A stretch of 64,000 nt of DNA from Mumia sp. zg.B17 (GTDB lineage: Bacteria > Actinomycetota > Actinomycetes > Propionibacteriales > Nocardioidaceae). The position numbers were made by a program, and so were the translations under genes. This document shows positions 17,659 to 26,321 of this stretch, one piece after another (the stretch's first letter is position 1; each line of letters begins with the position of its first letter). A model generated the notes under the pieces. It had not been told where the DNA came from, made no database searches, and saw nothing but the letters and a program-made list of their open reading frames with translations. The stretch spans positions 248,001 through 312,000 of the forward strand of contig NZ_JAHWCI010000002.1 of assembly GCF_019550915.1 (NCBI RefSeq). The letters run 5' to 3'.

Positions 17659-18495
17659 ATGACTGACGCACACGCACCCGTCCTGGTCGGTATCGACGGT
17701 TCCGACGACAGCATCCGAGCACTCCGCTGGGGCATGCGGTACGCGCGAGCGGTGGGAGCGCCGGTGCGCGCAGTCGGCGTCCTCACCGACGACCTGGCGG
17801 CCTCCGAGGCCGCCGACGAGGTCGAGGAGAGCCTTCTCGCCGAGGCTCGCGCCCTCCTCGACGGTGACGGCGTGCCGTCGTACGAGGTCGAGACCCGCAC
17901 CGGCAAGCCGGCCGAGCAGCTCGTCCGCTGCGCCGAGGAGTCCTCGGTGGTCGTGATGGGCAGCCGGGGGCACAGCACGCTCTCGGACCTCGTCGTGGGG
18001 TCGGTCAGCCAGCACGTCGCCCGGCAGTCCCCGCGCCCGGTCATCGTCGTCCGTGAGCAGGCGCAGGCTCAGGCGACCCGCGTCGTGGTGGGCACCGACG
18101 GCTCGGAAGGCAGCCGCCCCGCCCTCGAGTGGGCCTTCGCGTATGCCGAGGCCGCGGGCGTCGAGCTCGCGGTGGTCTACGGGTTCCAGACGTCGGCGTC
18201 GAGCCCGGCGATCCTGTCCGGCTTCATTCCCACCACCGTGGGGGACGAGATCGCCGTCGCGGAGGACATGCTGAAGGACGTGGTGGCGCCGTACGCGGCT
18301 CGTTTCCCCGGCGTCGCGGTGACGCGAGAGGCGATCACCGTCCCGGCCTCGGTCGCGCTCGCGGAGGCCTCGGAGACCGCGGCGCTGGTCGTCGTCGGGT
18401 CCCGTGGCCGCGGGGCCTTCGAGGGCATGCTCCTGGGCTCGGTGAGCCAGGGCCTGCTGCACCGCGCACGCTGCAGCGTGGCCGTCGTGCGCTGA
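17659..18495 (+). CDS. Tandem-domain universal stress protein
   Basis: 278 residues with two UspA domains (about 1-135 and 145-278). Both keep the nucleotide-binding signature: VVMGSRGHSTLSDLVVGS in the first and VVVGSRGRGAFEGMLLGS in the second, so both probably bind ATP. The ATG at 17659 is chosen over a long upstream open frame because similarity (VLVGIDGSDDS) begins there and a -10 hexamer precedes it by 6 nt. Cytoplasmic; such proteins support survival in hypoxia and stasis in mycobacteria, and this gene's own signal is unknown. Confidence 0.93.
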   Translation: MTDAHAPVLVGIDGSDDSIRALRWGMRYARAVGAPVRAVGVLTDDLAASEAADEVEESLLAEARALLDGDGVPSYEVETRTGKPAEQLVRCAEESSVVVMGSRGHSTLSDLVVGSVSQHVARQSPRPVIVVREQAQAQATRVVVGTDGSEGSRPALEWAFAYAEAAGVELAVVYGFQTSASSPAILSGFIPTTVGDEIAVAEDMLKDVVAPYAARFPGVAVTREAITVPASVALAEASETAALVVVGSRGRGAFEGMLLGSVSQGLLHRARCSVAVVR

Positions 18496-18510
18496 GGGGT
18501 AACGAACGAG

Positions 18511-18552
18511 GACCAGGGATCGTGGCCGCCACCGGCCGCGATCCCTGGTCCC
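18511..18552 (+). terminator. Strong hairpin terminator after stress gene
   Basis: Near-perfect long stem: GGACCAGGGATCG at 18511-18523 pairs with CGATCCCTGGTCC at 18540-18552, with an inner GGCCG/CGGCC stem and a short loop. A weak T-rich stretch (CTTTGTC) follows. Confidence 0.8.
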
Positions 18553-18572
18553 TTTGTCACACCCCAGAGTTC

Positions 18573-18602
18573 TTGTGTCCGGTTTGTCATGATATGTAGG
18601 CT
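18573..18602 (+). promoter_or_regulatory. Putative promoter of the lysozyme leader
   Basis: TTGTGT at 18573-18578 and TAGGCT at 18597-18602 with an 18-nt spacer. Transcription from here would give a leader of about 240 nt before the lysozyme ATG. Confidence 0.4.
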
Positions 18603-18605
18603 TGA

Positions 18606-18835
18606 CCCATTGGAGAACGGCCGAGGTTCTGGCCGTGTGTGCTGAGACCCCGGTCCCCCGACGGGTGGTGGTCGGCGCAGGATGACGACGATCCGCTCCT
18701 GACGTCCGGCGCCCGCCGGTCAATCCGTACGCCGTGACCCCCGGAGCGTACGAGCACCTCCGTAAATGCCGAGACCCCTCGGCTGCTCGTGCCTGTCTTC
18801 CCTGCTCCTCCGTGGTCGCGGAACCCCCGCCCCGG
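18606..18835 (+). promoter_or_regulatory. Long structured 5' leader of lysozyme gene (possible riboswitch)
   Basis: The 18496-18849 gap has no gene. After the terminator and promoter it holds several local stems: CGGCC/GGCCG (18614-18631), GGAT/ATCC inside AGGATGACGACGATCC (18679-18694), CCGGCG/CGCCGG (18706-18719) and CGTACGC/GCGTACG (about 18727-18753). Leaders of cell-wall hydrolase genes in actinomycetes are often c-di-AMP (ydaO) riboswitches. Here the segment AGGAT...ATCCGCTCCTGAC loosely recalls the ydaO core, but its conserved GACAGCTAAC-type tail is absent, so the class is not established. Confidence 0.3.
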
Positions 18836-18849
18836 AACAGGAGAAGTCC

Positions 18850-19827
18850 ATGGCGACCCATGCCCTCGCCCTCACGACTCGCCGCGCGATCACGATCGCC
18901 CTGGCAGTCATCACCGTGCTCGGCCTCACAGCCTTCGCGTCGCCCTCGACGGCCTCCGCCGCCATCGACGACTCGGCCCGCAAACAGGCCGTCCGCGGGA
19001 TCGACGTCTCGGGTCACCAGCACCCCCGTGGCCGTGCGATCAACTTCCGCAAGGTCCGCAAGGCCGGCTACGGCTTCGCGTTCGTCAAGGCCACCGAAGG
19101 CCGCGGCTTCGTCAACGAGTACGCGAAGGTGGACGGCCGCGCCAGCGCCCGAGCCGGCCTCGCGACCGGCTTCTACCACTTCGCGCGACCGACGAGCTCC
19201 GCGCGTGCACAGGCTCGCCACTTCGTCCGGCAGGTGCGGCGGACCGATGTGAAGGCGCCGATGCTCGTGCTGGACCTCGAGGTCTCCGACGGCCGCTCGC
19301 CGGCCCACATCCGAGCGTGGACCAAGACCTGGCTCACCACCGTCGAACGGCTCAGCGGCCAGCGGCCGATCATCTACACCGGTCCCGGGTTCTGGTCGAG
19401 CAACGTGGGGGCGCGTCGCACGTTCGCGCGCTACCCCCTGTGGGTCGCCCATTACGGGACCAGGCTGCCGAAGGTGCCGTCCCCGTGGAACAAGTACGCG
19501 ATCTGGCAGCACTCCAGCACCGGTCGCGTCCCGGGTGTCCCCGGTCGTGCTGACGTGAACATCGCTCCCCGCAAGGTGCTCAACGCGCTGGCTGCCGGGG
19601 AGACCCTTCCCGGGCGCGCCACGGCGCCGCCGGTGAGCCGCAGTGCGAAGCGCCCGGCAGCGGGCACGGCCAAGGCTCCCGCGCGTCAGCCCGCCGCCAA
19701 GAAGCCGGCTGCCACGAAGCCGGCGGCCAAGCCGCTCCCGGACTTCGTCCGGATGGCGCCGGTGCCGGACTTCCTCTCGCACGTCGGCCCGCACCTCGGG
19801 ATCACGATCCCCTCGCAGGCCGACTGA
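18850..19827 (+). CDS. Secreted GH25 lysozyme-like muramidase
   Basis: 325 residues. A signal peptide (about residues 1-37, ending ASPSTASA-A) is followed by a glycoside hydrolase family 25 domain (about 48-245): GIDVSGHQ start, FVKATEG, and the catalytic acidic pair in LVLDLEVSDG. The C-terminus is an Ala/Lys/Pro-rich linker with a short hydrophobic tail, perhaps for wall association. The ATG at 18850 is preferred to an upstream open frame because AGGAG at 18839-18843 is 6 nt away and the signal peptide starts there. Role: hydrolysis of MurNAc-GlcNAc bonds in the cell wall. Confidence 0.93.
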   Translation: MATHALALTTRRAITIALAVITVLGLTAFASPSTASAAIDDSARKQAVRGIDVSGHQHPRGRAINFRKVRKAGYGFAFVKATEGRGFVNEYAKVDGRASARAGLATGFYHFARPTSSARAQARHFVRQVRRTDVKAPMLVLDLEVSDGRSPAHIRAWTKTWLTTVERLSGQRPIIYTGPGFWSSNVGARRTFARYPLWVAHYGTRLPKVPSPWNKYAIWQHSSTGRVPGVPGRADVNIAPRKVLNALAAGETLPGRATAPPVSRSAKRPAAGTAKAPARQPAAKKPAATKPAAKPLPDFVRMAPVPDFLSHVGPHLGITIPSQAD

Positions 19828-19883
19828 CGCTCGACCCGACCCTCGGCCCTCGACGGCCCTCGCGCTTCTCGGCGAGAGGGCCG

Positions 19884-19916
19884 TTGACGTCTTACTCCCG
19901 CAGTAATACTCTGAGT
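19884..19916 (+). promoter_or_regulatory. PadR promoter with overlapping dyads (autoregulation candidate)
   Basis: -35 TTGACG (19884-19889), 17-nt spacer, -10 TACTCT (19907-19912). Two dyads overlap it: TACT-N5-AGTA (19893-19905) and ACTC-T-GAGT (19908-19916). Similar TACT/AGTA dyads are known PadR-type operators, so repression by the gene product is likely. Confidence 0.5.
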
Positions 19917-19946
19917 CGGGTACTCGATTTCGAGGAGAAGGTGGCC

Positions 19947-20621
19947 ATGGCCGTGCGCCGACCGTCCAACGCGCTCGCGCTGGCGGTGCTGTCGCTGCTG
20001 TCGGAGCGCCCGATGCATCCGTACGAGATGTCGAGCACACTGCGCCAGCGTCACAAGGAGGAGAGCATCCGTCTCAACTACGGCTCCCTCTACTCCGTCG
20101 TCGAGTCGCTGCAGAAGAAGGGCCTGATCTCCGCGCGCGAGACGGTGCGCGAGGGGCGACGCCCTGAGCGGACGGTGTACGAGATCACCCCAGACGGTCA
20201 GGTCATGATGACCGACTGGCTGAGCGAGCTCTTGAGCGAGCCGACGGCGCAGTTCACCGACTTCGAAGCGGCGCTGTCGCTCGTCGCGACGCTGCCACCG
20301 GAGGACGTCGTGCCGCTCCTCGAGCGCAGGCTCGCCGAGCTCGCCTTCCAGAGACGGGCGTACGAGGCGATCCGCGCGGCGGTCCCCGGCGGCTTCCCGC
20401 GGCTGTTCGTCGTCGAGAGCGACTACCAGCAAGCCCTGCGCGACGCCGAGCACGCGTTCGTCTCCGGCCTCCTCGCGGAGATCCGCGAGGGATCCTTCGG
20501 CGGGCTGGGCGTGTGGAGGCGCATGCACGAGCTGCGCGACGAGGGCCTCTCGCCCGACGAGACGCAGCAGCGGCTCGTCGAGGAGTTCCCCGAGCTGAGC
20601 AACCCGATGCCCGAGACCTGA
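19947..20621 (+). CDS. PadR family transcriptional regulator
   Basis: 224 residues: N-terminal winged helix (ALAVLSLLSERPMHPYEMSS, then NYGSLYSVVESLQKKGLI) and a C-terminal helical dimerisation region typical of the Vir-like PadR subgroup. The ATG at 19947 is chosen because GGAGAAGG lies just upstream and the HTH starts about 10 residues in. It directly precedes an ABC-2 exporter pair, the classic arrangement in which a PadR repressor controls an efflux pump that handles its inducer. Confidence 0.92.
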   Translation: MAVRRPSNALALAVLSLLSERPMHPYEMSSTLRQRHKEESIRLNYGSLYSVVESLQKKGLISARETVREGRRPERTVYEITPDGQVMMTDWLSELLSEPTAQFTDFEAALSLVATLPPEDVVPLLERRLAELAFQRRAYEAIRAAVPGGFPRLFVVESDYQQALRDAEHAFVSGLLAEIREGSFGGLGVWRRMHELRDEGLSPDETQQRLVEEFPELSNPMPET

Positions 20622-20667
20622 CCCACGACACCCGTACGCCGCACCCGCGGCCGTACGGACACAAGCG

Positions 20668-20701
20668 CGGTCCCCGACCGACTGGCATCGACCGGGGACC
20701 G
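20668..20701 (+). terminator. Hairpin between padR and exporter genes
   Basis: CGGTCCCCG (20668-20676) pairs with CGGGGACCG (20693-20701), 16-nt loop, no U-tract. A second dyad CCGTACG/CGTACGG lies just upstream near 20633-20658. Probably reduces read-through from padR. Confidence 0.45.
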
Positions 20702-20795
20702 TGACCATCGAGTCCGACGCTGACGCCGAGCCACGACGGCTGCACCTCAAGGCTACGGCACCAGCGGTGGACTCCTCACCTCAAGGAGCACCACC

Positions 20796-21839
20796 ATGTC
20801 CACCACGACCGATCCTCGGTCGGCGATCACGGTCGCCGATCTGACGAAGACCTACCGTGCCCGGGACCGTGAGGTCCGGGCGCTCGACGGTGTCGGCTTC
20901 ACCGTCGACGCCGGCACCGTCCTCGGACTTCTCGGCCCCAACGGCGCCGGCAAGTCGACCGTCGTCAAGATCCTCACCACCCTCTCCCAGGCCGACTCGG
21001 GGACCGCCACCGTGGCGGGCTACGACGTCCGTCGCGACGGACGGCACGTACGACGGGCGATCGGCTACGTGTCTCAGAAGCCCGGCTTCGACCCCCTCGG
21101 CACAGGCGTGGAGAACCTCGTCCTGTCCGGACGGATCTACGGCATGTCGCCACGAGCCAGCCGCGGACGCGCTGAGGAGCTGCTCGAGCGGTTCGGGCTC
21201 GCCGACGCGGGACGCCGTCTCGCCCGTACCTGGTCCGGTGGCATGCAGCGCAAGCTCGACGTCGCCATGAGCCTCGTGCACCGGCCCCACGTCCTGTTTC
21301 TCGACGAGCCCACCACCGGGCTGGATCCCGAGGCACGGGCCGACCTCTGGGCCGAGATCAGCCGTCTCGCCTCCGACGACGGGCTCACCGTCCTGCTCAC
21401 GACCCACTACCTCGAGGAGGCCGACCACCTCGCCCAGCGGCTGGTGATCGTCGACCACGGTCGTGTGGTCGTCAGCGGGACACCAGAGGCGTTGAAGCGC
21501 GGGCTCTCGGGGGACGCGATCGCGGTGGACCTCGCCGACCGCGACGATGCCGACCGCGCCGTCGGCATCCTCGGGCGACTCGGCGGCGTACGCGAGCTGA
21601 CCCGCGACGTCGGCACGCTCCGCGCGAGGGTCGATGACGGTGCCGCCGCACTCCCACCGGTGATGGCGGCACTCGACGCCGCCGGTCTCCGGCTCGCCGC
21701 CGTCACGGTGTCGAGGCCGTCGCTGGACGACGTCTACCTCCGCTACGCGGGGCGTTCCTTCGACGCCGCTGCCGAGAGCGCCGCGTCGAGGCCTGACGGG
21801 ACGGGGCCTGACGGGACGAGCGCGGAGGTGGCGGCATGA
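20796..21839 (+). CDS. ABC-2 type exporter ATP-binding protein (DrrA-like)
   Basis: 347-residue ATPase with Walker A (GPNGAGKSTVVKIL), signature WSGGMQRKLDVA, Walker B LFLDEPTTGLDP and the switch His in TTHYLEEA. The C-terminal 100 residues match the DrrA-type extension (DUF4162-like) of antibiotic and drug exporters. AAGGAG precedes the ATG. ATGA coupling to the permease gene shows they form one pump. Substrate unknown; PadR control suggests a toxic or phenolic/lipophilic compound. Confidence 0.93.
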   Translation: MSTTTDPRSAITVADLTKTYRARDREVRALDGVGFTVDAGTVLGLLGPNGAGKSTVVKILTTLSQADSGTATVAGYDVRRDGRHVRRAIGYVSQKPGFDPLGTGVENLVLSGRIYGMSPRASRGRAEELLERFGLADAGRRLARTWSGGMQRKLDVAMSLVHRPHVLFLDEPTTGLDPEARADLWAEISRLASDDGLTVLLTTHYLEEADHLAQRLVIVDHGRVVVSGTPEALKRGLSGDAIAVDLADRDDADRAVGILGRLGGVRELTRDVGTLRARVDDGAAALPPVMAALDAAGLRLAAVTVSRPSLDDVYLRYAGRSFDAAAESAASRPDGTGPDGTSAEVAA

Positions 21840-22612
21840 GCACGTCGCTCGTGCACACGCGGCTGCTCACCGAGAGATCGCTGCGGACCCTCGCACGCCA
21901 GCCTGCGTACCTCGCGTTCACGCTCGTCCAGCCGCTGGTCTGGCTGCTGCTGTTCGGGCAGCTCTTCCGCAACGTCGTGGAGCTTCCCGGCTTCGGGTCC
22001 GACAACTACCTGACCTACCTCACTCCGGGAGTCGTCGTCATGACGGCGATGTTCTCCGCAGGCTGGGCAGGGACAGGGTTCATCGTGGCGATGGACCGAG
22101 GCGTGATGGACCGTGACCTCACCTCGCCGGTGAGCCGCGCGGCGCTGATGGCGGGTTCGCTGACCTCGCAGTCGGCCACCGTCGTCGTGCAGACGCTGAT
22201 CGTGATGGTGGTGGGAGTGGTCGCGGGGGCACGGTTCGACGGCGGTCCGCTCGGGTGGATCGTCGTGGTGGCCGCCGCGGTCCTTCTCGGCTGTGTGTTC
22301 GCTGCCCTGTCGAACGCCGTCGCGCTGCTCGTCCGCCAGCAAGAGGCGCTGATCGGCATCTCACAGTTCCTCGTCCTGCCGCTGACCTTCCTGTCGTCGG
22401 TGATGCTCGCGCCGTCCCTGATGCCTGAGTGGGTCGCCGACGTGTCGCGGTTCAACCCGGTGGACTGGGCGGCAGTCGCGTCACGAGAGGCGCTGTCTGC
22501 CGCACCGGACTGGTCGGTCGTCGGAGGTCGGCTCGGCCTCCTGCTCGTGCTCGCCGTCGGGATGGCGTGCCTCGCGACACGGGCCTTCGGGAGCTATCGA
22601 CGCTCCGTCTGA
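21836..22612 (+). CDS. ABC-2 type exporter permease (DrrB-like)
   Basis: 258-residue integral membrane protein with about six segments, including the N-terminal hydrophobic stretch PLVWLLLFGQLF and the family loop around QEALIGISQFLVLPLTFLSS (shown here as its core). It forms the membrane half of the exporter with the preceding ATPase, which it overlaps by 4 nt. The gene ends 9 bp from a convergent phosphodiesterase gene with no obvious terminator between. Confidence 0.92.
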   Translation: MSTSLVHTRLLTERSLRTLARQPAYLAFTLVQPLVWLLLFGQLFRNVVELPGFGSDNYLTYLTPGVVVMTAMFSAGWAGTGFIVAMDRGVMDRDLTSPVSRAALMAGSLTSQSATVVVQTLIVMVVGVVAGARFDGGPLGWIVVVAAAVLLGCVFAALSNAVALLVRQQEALIGISQFLVLPLTFLSSVMLAPSLMPEWVADVSRFNPVDWAAVASREALSAAPDWSVVGGRLGLLLVLAVGMACLATRAFGSYRRSV

Positions 22613-22621
22613 CCGACGATC

Positions 22622-24694
22622 CTAGGCGCCGAGCTCCGTCCGCCAGCCCTGCAGCACCCGGTGGAGGGAGTCGGCGCCGAGGATCGAGGCGGGCGGGGCG
22701 CCGAGGTCGGCCGGTGCCAGCAGCACGGCCCGGTCCTGCCAGCCGCCCAGCCCGCCGTGGCTGCCCACCAGCTCCTCGAAGGCGTGGACGGCGCCGGTCG
22801 ACACGTCACACGCACTGATCACGTAGAGGTCCGGGGCCACCGCACGGTCCGCGGCGGGGAGCAACCGCTCGCACGCACCGGCGCCGTACGCTGCCAGCGG
22901 GTCGCACCCGCCGACCACGGCACCGGTGCGGAGCACGTGGAGGCCGTCGGGCCCGATCGCCACCGGGCCGTCGGCAGCAGTCATCGCGACCACGCACCCG
23001 ATGGTCGGGCGGGCGACGAGCCCTGGCACCAGCCCCGGCCACCGCTCGTCGATCTCGTGCAGGAGAAGACGGCGCTCGGTACGGGCCTGGATCAGCCCGA
23101 GGTTGCCCGAGGCGAGCACCAGGAGGTCGCTGTCGGCGGCCGCGGCCGGTGCATTCTCGCCGTCGGCCACGGTACGGCCGGGCGGGACGCCGCCCGGGGT
23201 CGCGCCACCGTCCGCAACTACCGACGTCCGCTCGTCGAGCCGGGCGGCGGCACGCCGCGCCGCGCCCGAGCCGGCGCCAGTCTCGGCCATGTCCTCGGCG
23301 AGAGCACGCAGCCGGGCGTAGTCCTCGCCGGTCGTCTGCACCGCCTGCACCGAGCCCGACGTGAGCTCGGCGACGGTGTCTGCGAGCGTCACGCCGTCGG
23401 CCTGGAGAAACGTGTCGCCCTGGGACTGCCCGTGGTCGCTGACGACCACGATCCGATACCGGCGCGACGCCGTCTCGGCCACCGTCTCGAGCGTGGCGAG
23501 GACCGTGTCGAGCGTCGCGAGGACGGCGAGCGACTCCTGGCGGAACAGGCCGGCATGGTGAGCCACCTCGTCGTAGTCGACGTAGTCGACGTAGACGATC
23601 GGCGTCCCCCGCAGCATCTCCTGGGCTACCACGGCGGTGGAGAGGTCGCGGATGACGCCGTTGGTGACCGCCCGCAGCAACGCGAACGCCCAGTCCCTCG
23701 TGATCCGCGGTCGCAGGTCGCGCCGGACCTGGCGCCTCGCCTGGGTGCGCTCGCGCACGATCTCGCCGACGGCGCGAAAGAGGCTGCGCGCGAACCCGTC
23801 GGGCCGTAGGAGGAACCACGCCACCGCCTCCCGGGTGATCGTCGTGCCGCGTGCGACGCGCAGGCGCGACAGCACCATCGCCGAGCGGTCGGCGCCGCCG
23901 CTGAACAGGTTGGACACCGAGACGCCACCGTCGGCCAGCAGCCCTGGCCCGGGCGCGCGGGCCTCGATGATCGCGGCGTCCGCCGGATGGTTCGCGGTGA
24001 GGACCCGCCCCAGCTCGCGGTCGTACCACCGGAAGGCCGGCACCGGCTCCACCGTCCCGTGCAGGATCCCGAGCTGGCTGGCCGGGGTCGTCGCCGGGAC
24101 GGTCGGCCGCCACTCGTGGAGCGTGTGCGAGCCGTCGCGCAGCCAACGGTCGACGGTCGGGGCGTTGCCGGCGGCGAGCGCCCACGTGAGGACCGGGTAG
24201 GGCAGACCGTCGAGCTGGACCACCAGAAGGCCGTCGGGGAGAGGGCCGTCCGTACGCGGCCGGGACCGTCGACCGCGGCGCGCCAGTGAGACGGCGAACC
24301 CCTCGTCGGTTCCTGCCGTCCCCAGCCAGGCCAGCACCGAGCCGACCAACGCGGCCAGCCATGCACTGATGACAGGGGCCCACCACGACTCCACCTCGAC
24401 ACCCGGGACGACCGCGAGGGCGACGGCGACTACGAGTGCCTGGCCCACGACGGCGAGCGCGATCACGGCGAGCCATCCCACCCGCGCCGCGACGGCGACG
24501 AGCAGCGGGTGCAGCACGAAGCCGATGAGACCGATCACCGCCGACGCGACGATGGGCGTCCACCAGGCGGTGAACCGGAGGTCGTCGAGCAGGACGTCGA
24601 CGACCACCAGGGTGACGGTGCCCGCCACCCAGGCGACGAGGAGCCGCGCCACGTCTCCTCTGCGAACGCGGAGGATCCTCGTCGGCGCGGCCAC
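22622..24694 (-). CDS. Membrane-anchored alkaline-phosphatase-superfamily phosphodiesterase
   Basis: 690 residues. About four N-terminal membrane segments (residues 15-145) precede a metal-dependent hydrolase domain of the alkaline phosphatase/nucleotide pyrophosphatase superfamily: LLVVQLDGLP (metal Asp), PATTPASQLGILHG (Thr/Ser nucleophile region), YVDYDEVAHHAG and VVSDHGQSQG (metal Asp/His). The GTG start lies 1 nt after the mutase stop. As last gene of a purine nucleoside operon it may release phosphate from an extracellular nucleotide or lipid; the substrate is not determinable here. Confidence 0.85.
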   Translation of the reverse strand: MAAPTRILRVRRGDVARLLVAWVAGTVTLVVVDVLLDDLRFTAWWTPIVASAVIGLIGFVLHPLLVAVAARVGWLAVIALAVVGQALVVAVALAVVPGVEVESWWAPVISAWLAALVGSVLAWLGTAGTDEGFAVSLARRGRRSRPRTDGPLPDGLLVVQLDGLPYPVLTWALAAGNAPTVDRWLRDGSHTLHEWRPTVPATTPASQLGILHGTVEPVPAFRWYDRELGRVLTANHPADAAIIEARAPGPGLLADGGVSVSNLFSGGADRSAMVLSRLRVARGTTITREAVAWFLLRPDGFARSLFRAVGEIVRERTQARRQVRRDLRPRITRDWAFALLRAVTNGVIRDLSTAVVAQEMLRGTPIVYVDYVDYDEVAHHAGLFRQESLAVLATLDTVLATLETVAETASRRYRIVVVSDHGQSQGDTFLQADGVTLADTVAELTSGSVQAVQTTGEDYARLRALAEDMAETGAGSGAARRAAARLDERTSVVADGGATPGGVPPGRTVADGENAPAAAADSDLLVLASGNLGLIQARTERRLLLHEIDERWPGLVPGLVARPTIGCVVAMTAADGPVAIGPDGLHVLRTGAVVGGCDPLAAYGAGACERLLPAADRAVAPDLYVISACDVSTGAVHAFEELVGSHGGLGGWQDRAVLLAPADLGAPPASILGADSLHRVLQGWRTELGA

Positions 24695-24695
24695 G

Positions 24696-26321
24696 TCAGA
24701 TCCCCAGCGCCGCCGACAGGTCGCCACGGATCGCGTCGAGGCGGGCGGCCGCGGCGATACGTGCGGCGCCGGGCCCGTCAGGTGTGGGGACCACCACCTC
24801 GAGATAGCACTTCAGTTTGGGCTCGGTCCCCGACGGACGCACCACCACGCGCGCTCCCTCCGCGAGCACGAACCTCAACCCGACGGTCGGTGGAAGCGTG
24901 CGTGATCCGCGCTCCAGGTCGTCGACGCGCTCGACGTCGAAGCCGCCGAGCCTCGGCGGCGGCGCCTCGCGCAGGCGCGTCATGGCCGCGCCGATCAGGC
25001 TGAGGTCGTCCACGCGGACCGACAGCTGCGCGGTGGCGTGCAGGCCGAAGCGCTCGGCGATCTCGTCCAGACGGTCCACGAGGCTGCGCCCCTCGGCCCG
25101 GAGCTCGGCCGCCAGCTCGAGGATGCGGACCATCGCACTGATGCCGTCCTTGTCGCGGGCGATCTCAGGCGCCACCGCGTAGCCGAGCGCCTCCTCGTAC
25201 CCGTAGGCCAGACCCGGCACGCGTCCGATCCACTTGAATCCGGTCAGGGTCTCGGCGTACGGCTGGTCGTACGCCGCCGCGAGTCGGCCGAGCAGGGACG
25301 AGGACACGATGGTGGTGGCGTACGTCCCCTCGACGCCGCGGCGCAGGAGGAAGTCGGCGAGGAGCACACCGACCTCGTCGCCGGTGAGCGCGTGCCATCC
25401 GTTCGCGGTCGGGACGGCGACGGCGCACCTGTCCGCGTCGGGATCGTTGGCGACGGCGAGGTCGGCGCCGGTCCGCTCGGCCAGGGCGAGCAGGAGGTCG
25501 GTGGCGCCCGGCTCCTCGGGGTTCGGGAAGGCCACCGTCGGGAAGTCTGGATCGGGGTCGGCCTGCTCGGCCACCACGTGGAGCGGAGCGAAACCGGCCG
25601 CCTCGACCGCACGCTCGGCGGTCACGCGGCCGACACCGTGCATCGGCGTGTAGGCGACGGTGAGCTCACGAGCCCCGGGGGCGGCAAGGGCTGCCACCGC
25701 CGCGACGTACGCGTCCTCGACCTCGCTCCCGAGCACCGCGTACGAGGTGTCTCGGGGGAGGGCGTCGACAGGGCCGACCGCCGCGATCGCCGCCGCGATG
25801 TCACGGTCGGCCGGGGCGACGATCTGGCTGCCGTCGCCGAGATAGACCTTGTAGCCGTTGTCCTGCGGAGGGTTGTGGGACGCGGTCACCATCACGCCGG
25901 CGTCGGCGCCGAGGTGCTGGATCGCGAAGGCCAGCACGGGTGTCGGCAGCGCCTCGGGCAGGAGGAGAGCACGGATGCCCATCGCCTGGGCGATCTCGCA
26001 GGTGTCGCGCGCGAACACGGCCGAGTTGTGCCGCCCGTCGAAGCCGACGACCAGCGCGGGGGACCCGCTCTCGGCCCGCGACAGGACGTACGCCGCCAAC
26101 CCCGCGGCGGCCTGGGCGACGACCACGCGGTTCATCCGGGTCGGGCCGGCGCCGAGCGGCCCGCGCAGGCCGGCGGTGCCGAACTCGAGACGGCCGCCGA
26201 ACCGTACGGCGAGCCCCGCCTCGTCACCCGCAGCGAGCAGGGCCTCCAGCTCGGCGCGCGTGTCCGGGTCAGGATCCTGGTCGATCCAGGCGCGCACCTC
26301 GTCCTCGAGGGGGGTCGTCAT
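24696..26321 (-). CDS. pmmB: Phospho-sugar mutase (PMM/PGM family, phosphopentomutase-like role)
   Basis: 541-residue alpha-D-phosphohexomutase family enzyme. All four active-site elements are present: phosphoserine loop TASHNPPQDNGYK, metal loop DPDADR, sugar loop GYEEALGY and phosphate loop RPSGTEPKLKCY. The family includes phosphoglucomutase, phosphomannomutase and the phosphopentomutase-type enzyme often paired with purine nucleoside phosphorylase. Its place in the operon (as deoD-pmmB in M. tuberculosis) supports ribose-1-P to ribose-5-P conversion. The start overlaps the epimerase stop (TGATG). Confidence 0.9.
   Translation of the reverse strand: MTTPLEDEVRAWIDQDPDPDTRAELEALLAAGDEAGLAVRFGGRLEFGTAGLRGPLGAGPTRMNRVVVAQAAAGLAAYVLSRAESGSPALVVGFDGRHNSAVFARDTCEIAQAMGIRALLLPEALPTPVLAFAIQHLGADAGVMVTASHNPPQDNGYKVYLGDGSQIVAPADRDIAAAIAAVGPVDALPRDTSYAVLGSEVEDAYVAAVAALAAPGARELTVAYTPMHGVGRVTAERAVEAAGFAPLHVVAEQADPDPDFPTVAFPNPEEPGATDLLLALAERTGADLAVANDPDADRCAVAVPTANGWHALTGDEVGVLLADFLLRRGVEGTYATTIVSSSLLGRLAAAYDQPYAETLTGFKWIGRVPGLAYGYEEALGYAVAPEIARDKDGISAMVRILELAAELRAEGRSLVDRLDEIAERFGLHATAQLSVRVDDLSLIGAAMTRLREAPPPRLGGFDVERVDDLERGSRTLPPTVGLRFVLAEGARVVVRPSGTEPKLKCYLEVVVPTPDGPGAARIAAAARLDAIRGDLSAALGI

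Noticed and set aside
18606-18760. Firm assignment as a ydaO c-di-AMP riboswitch
   Set aside because: One segment resembles the core but the conserved GCTAAC-type tail and the upstream GGGGTGAATC-type element were not found; left as an unclassified structured leader.
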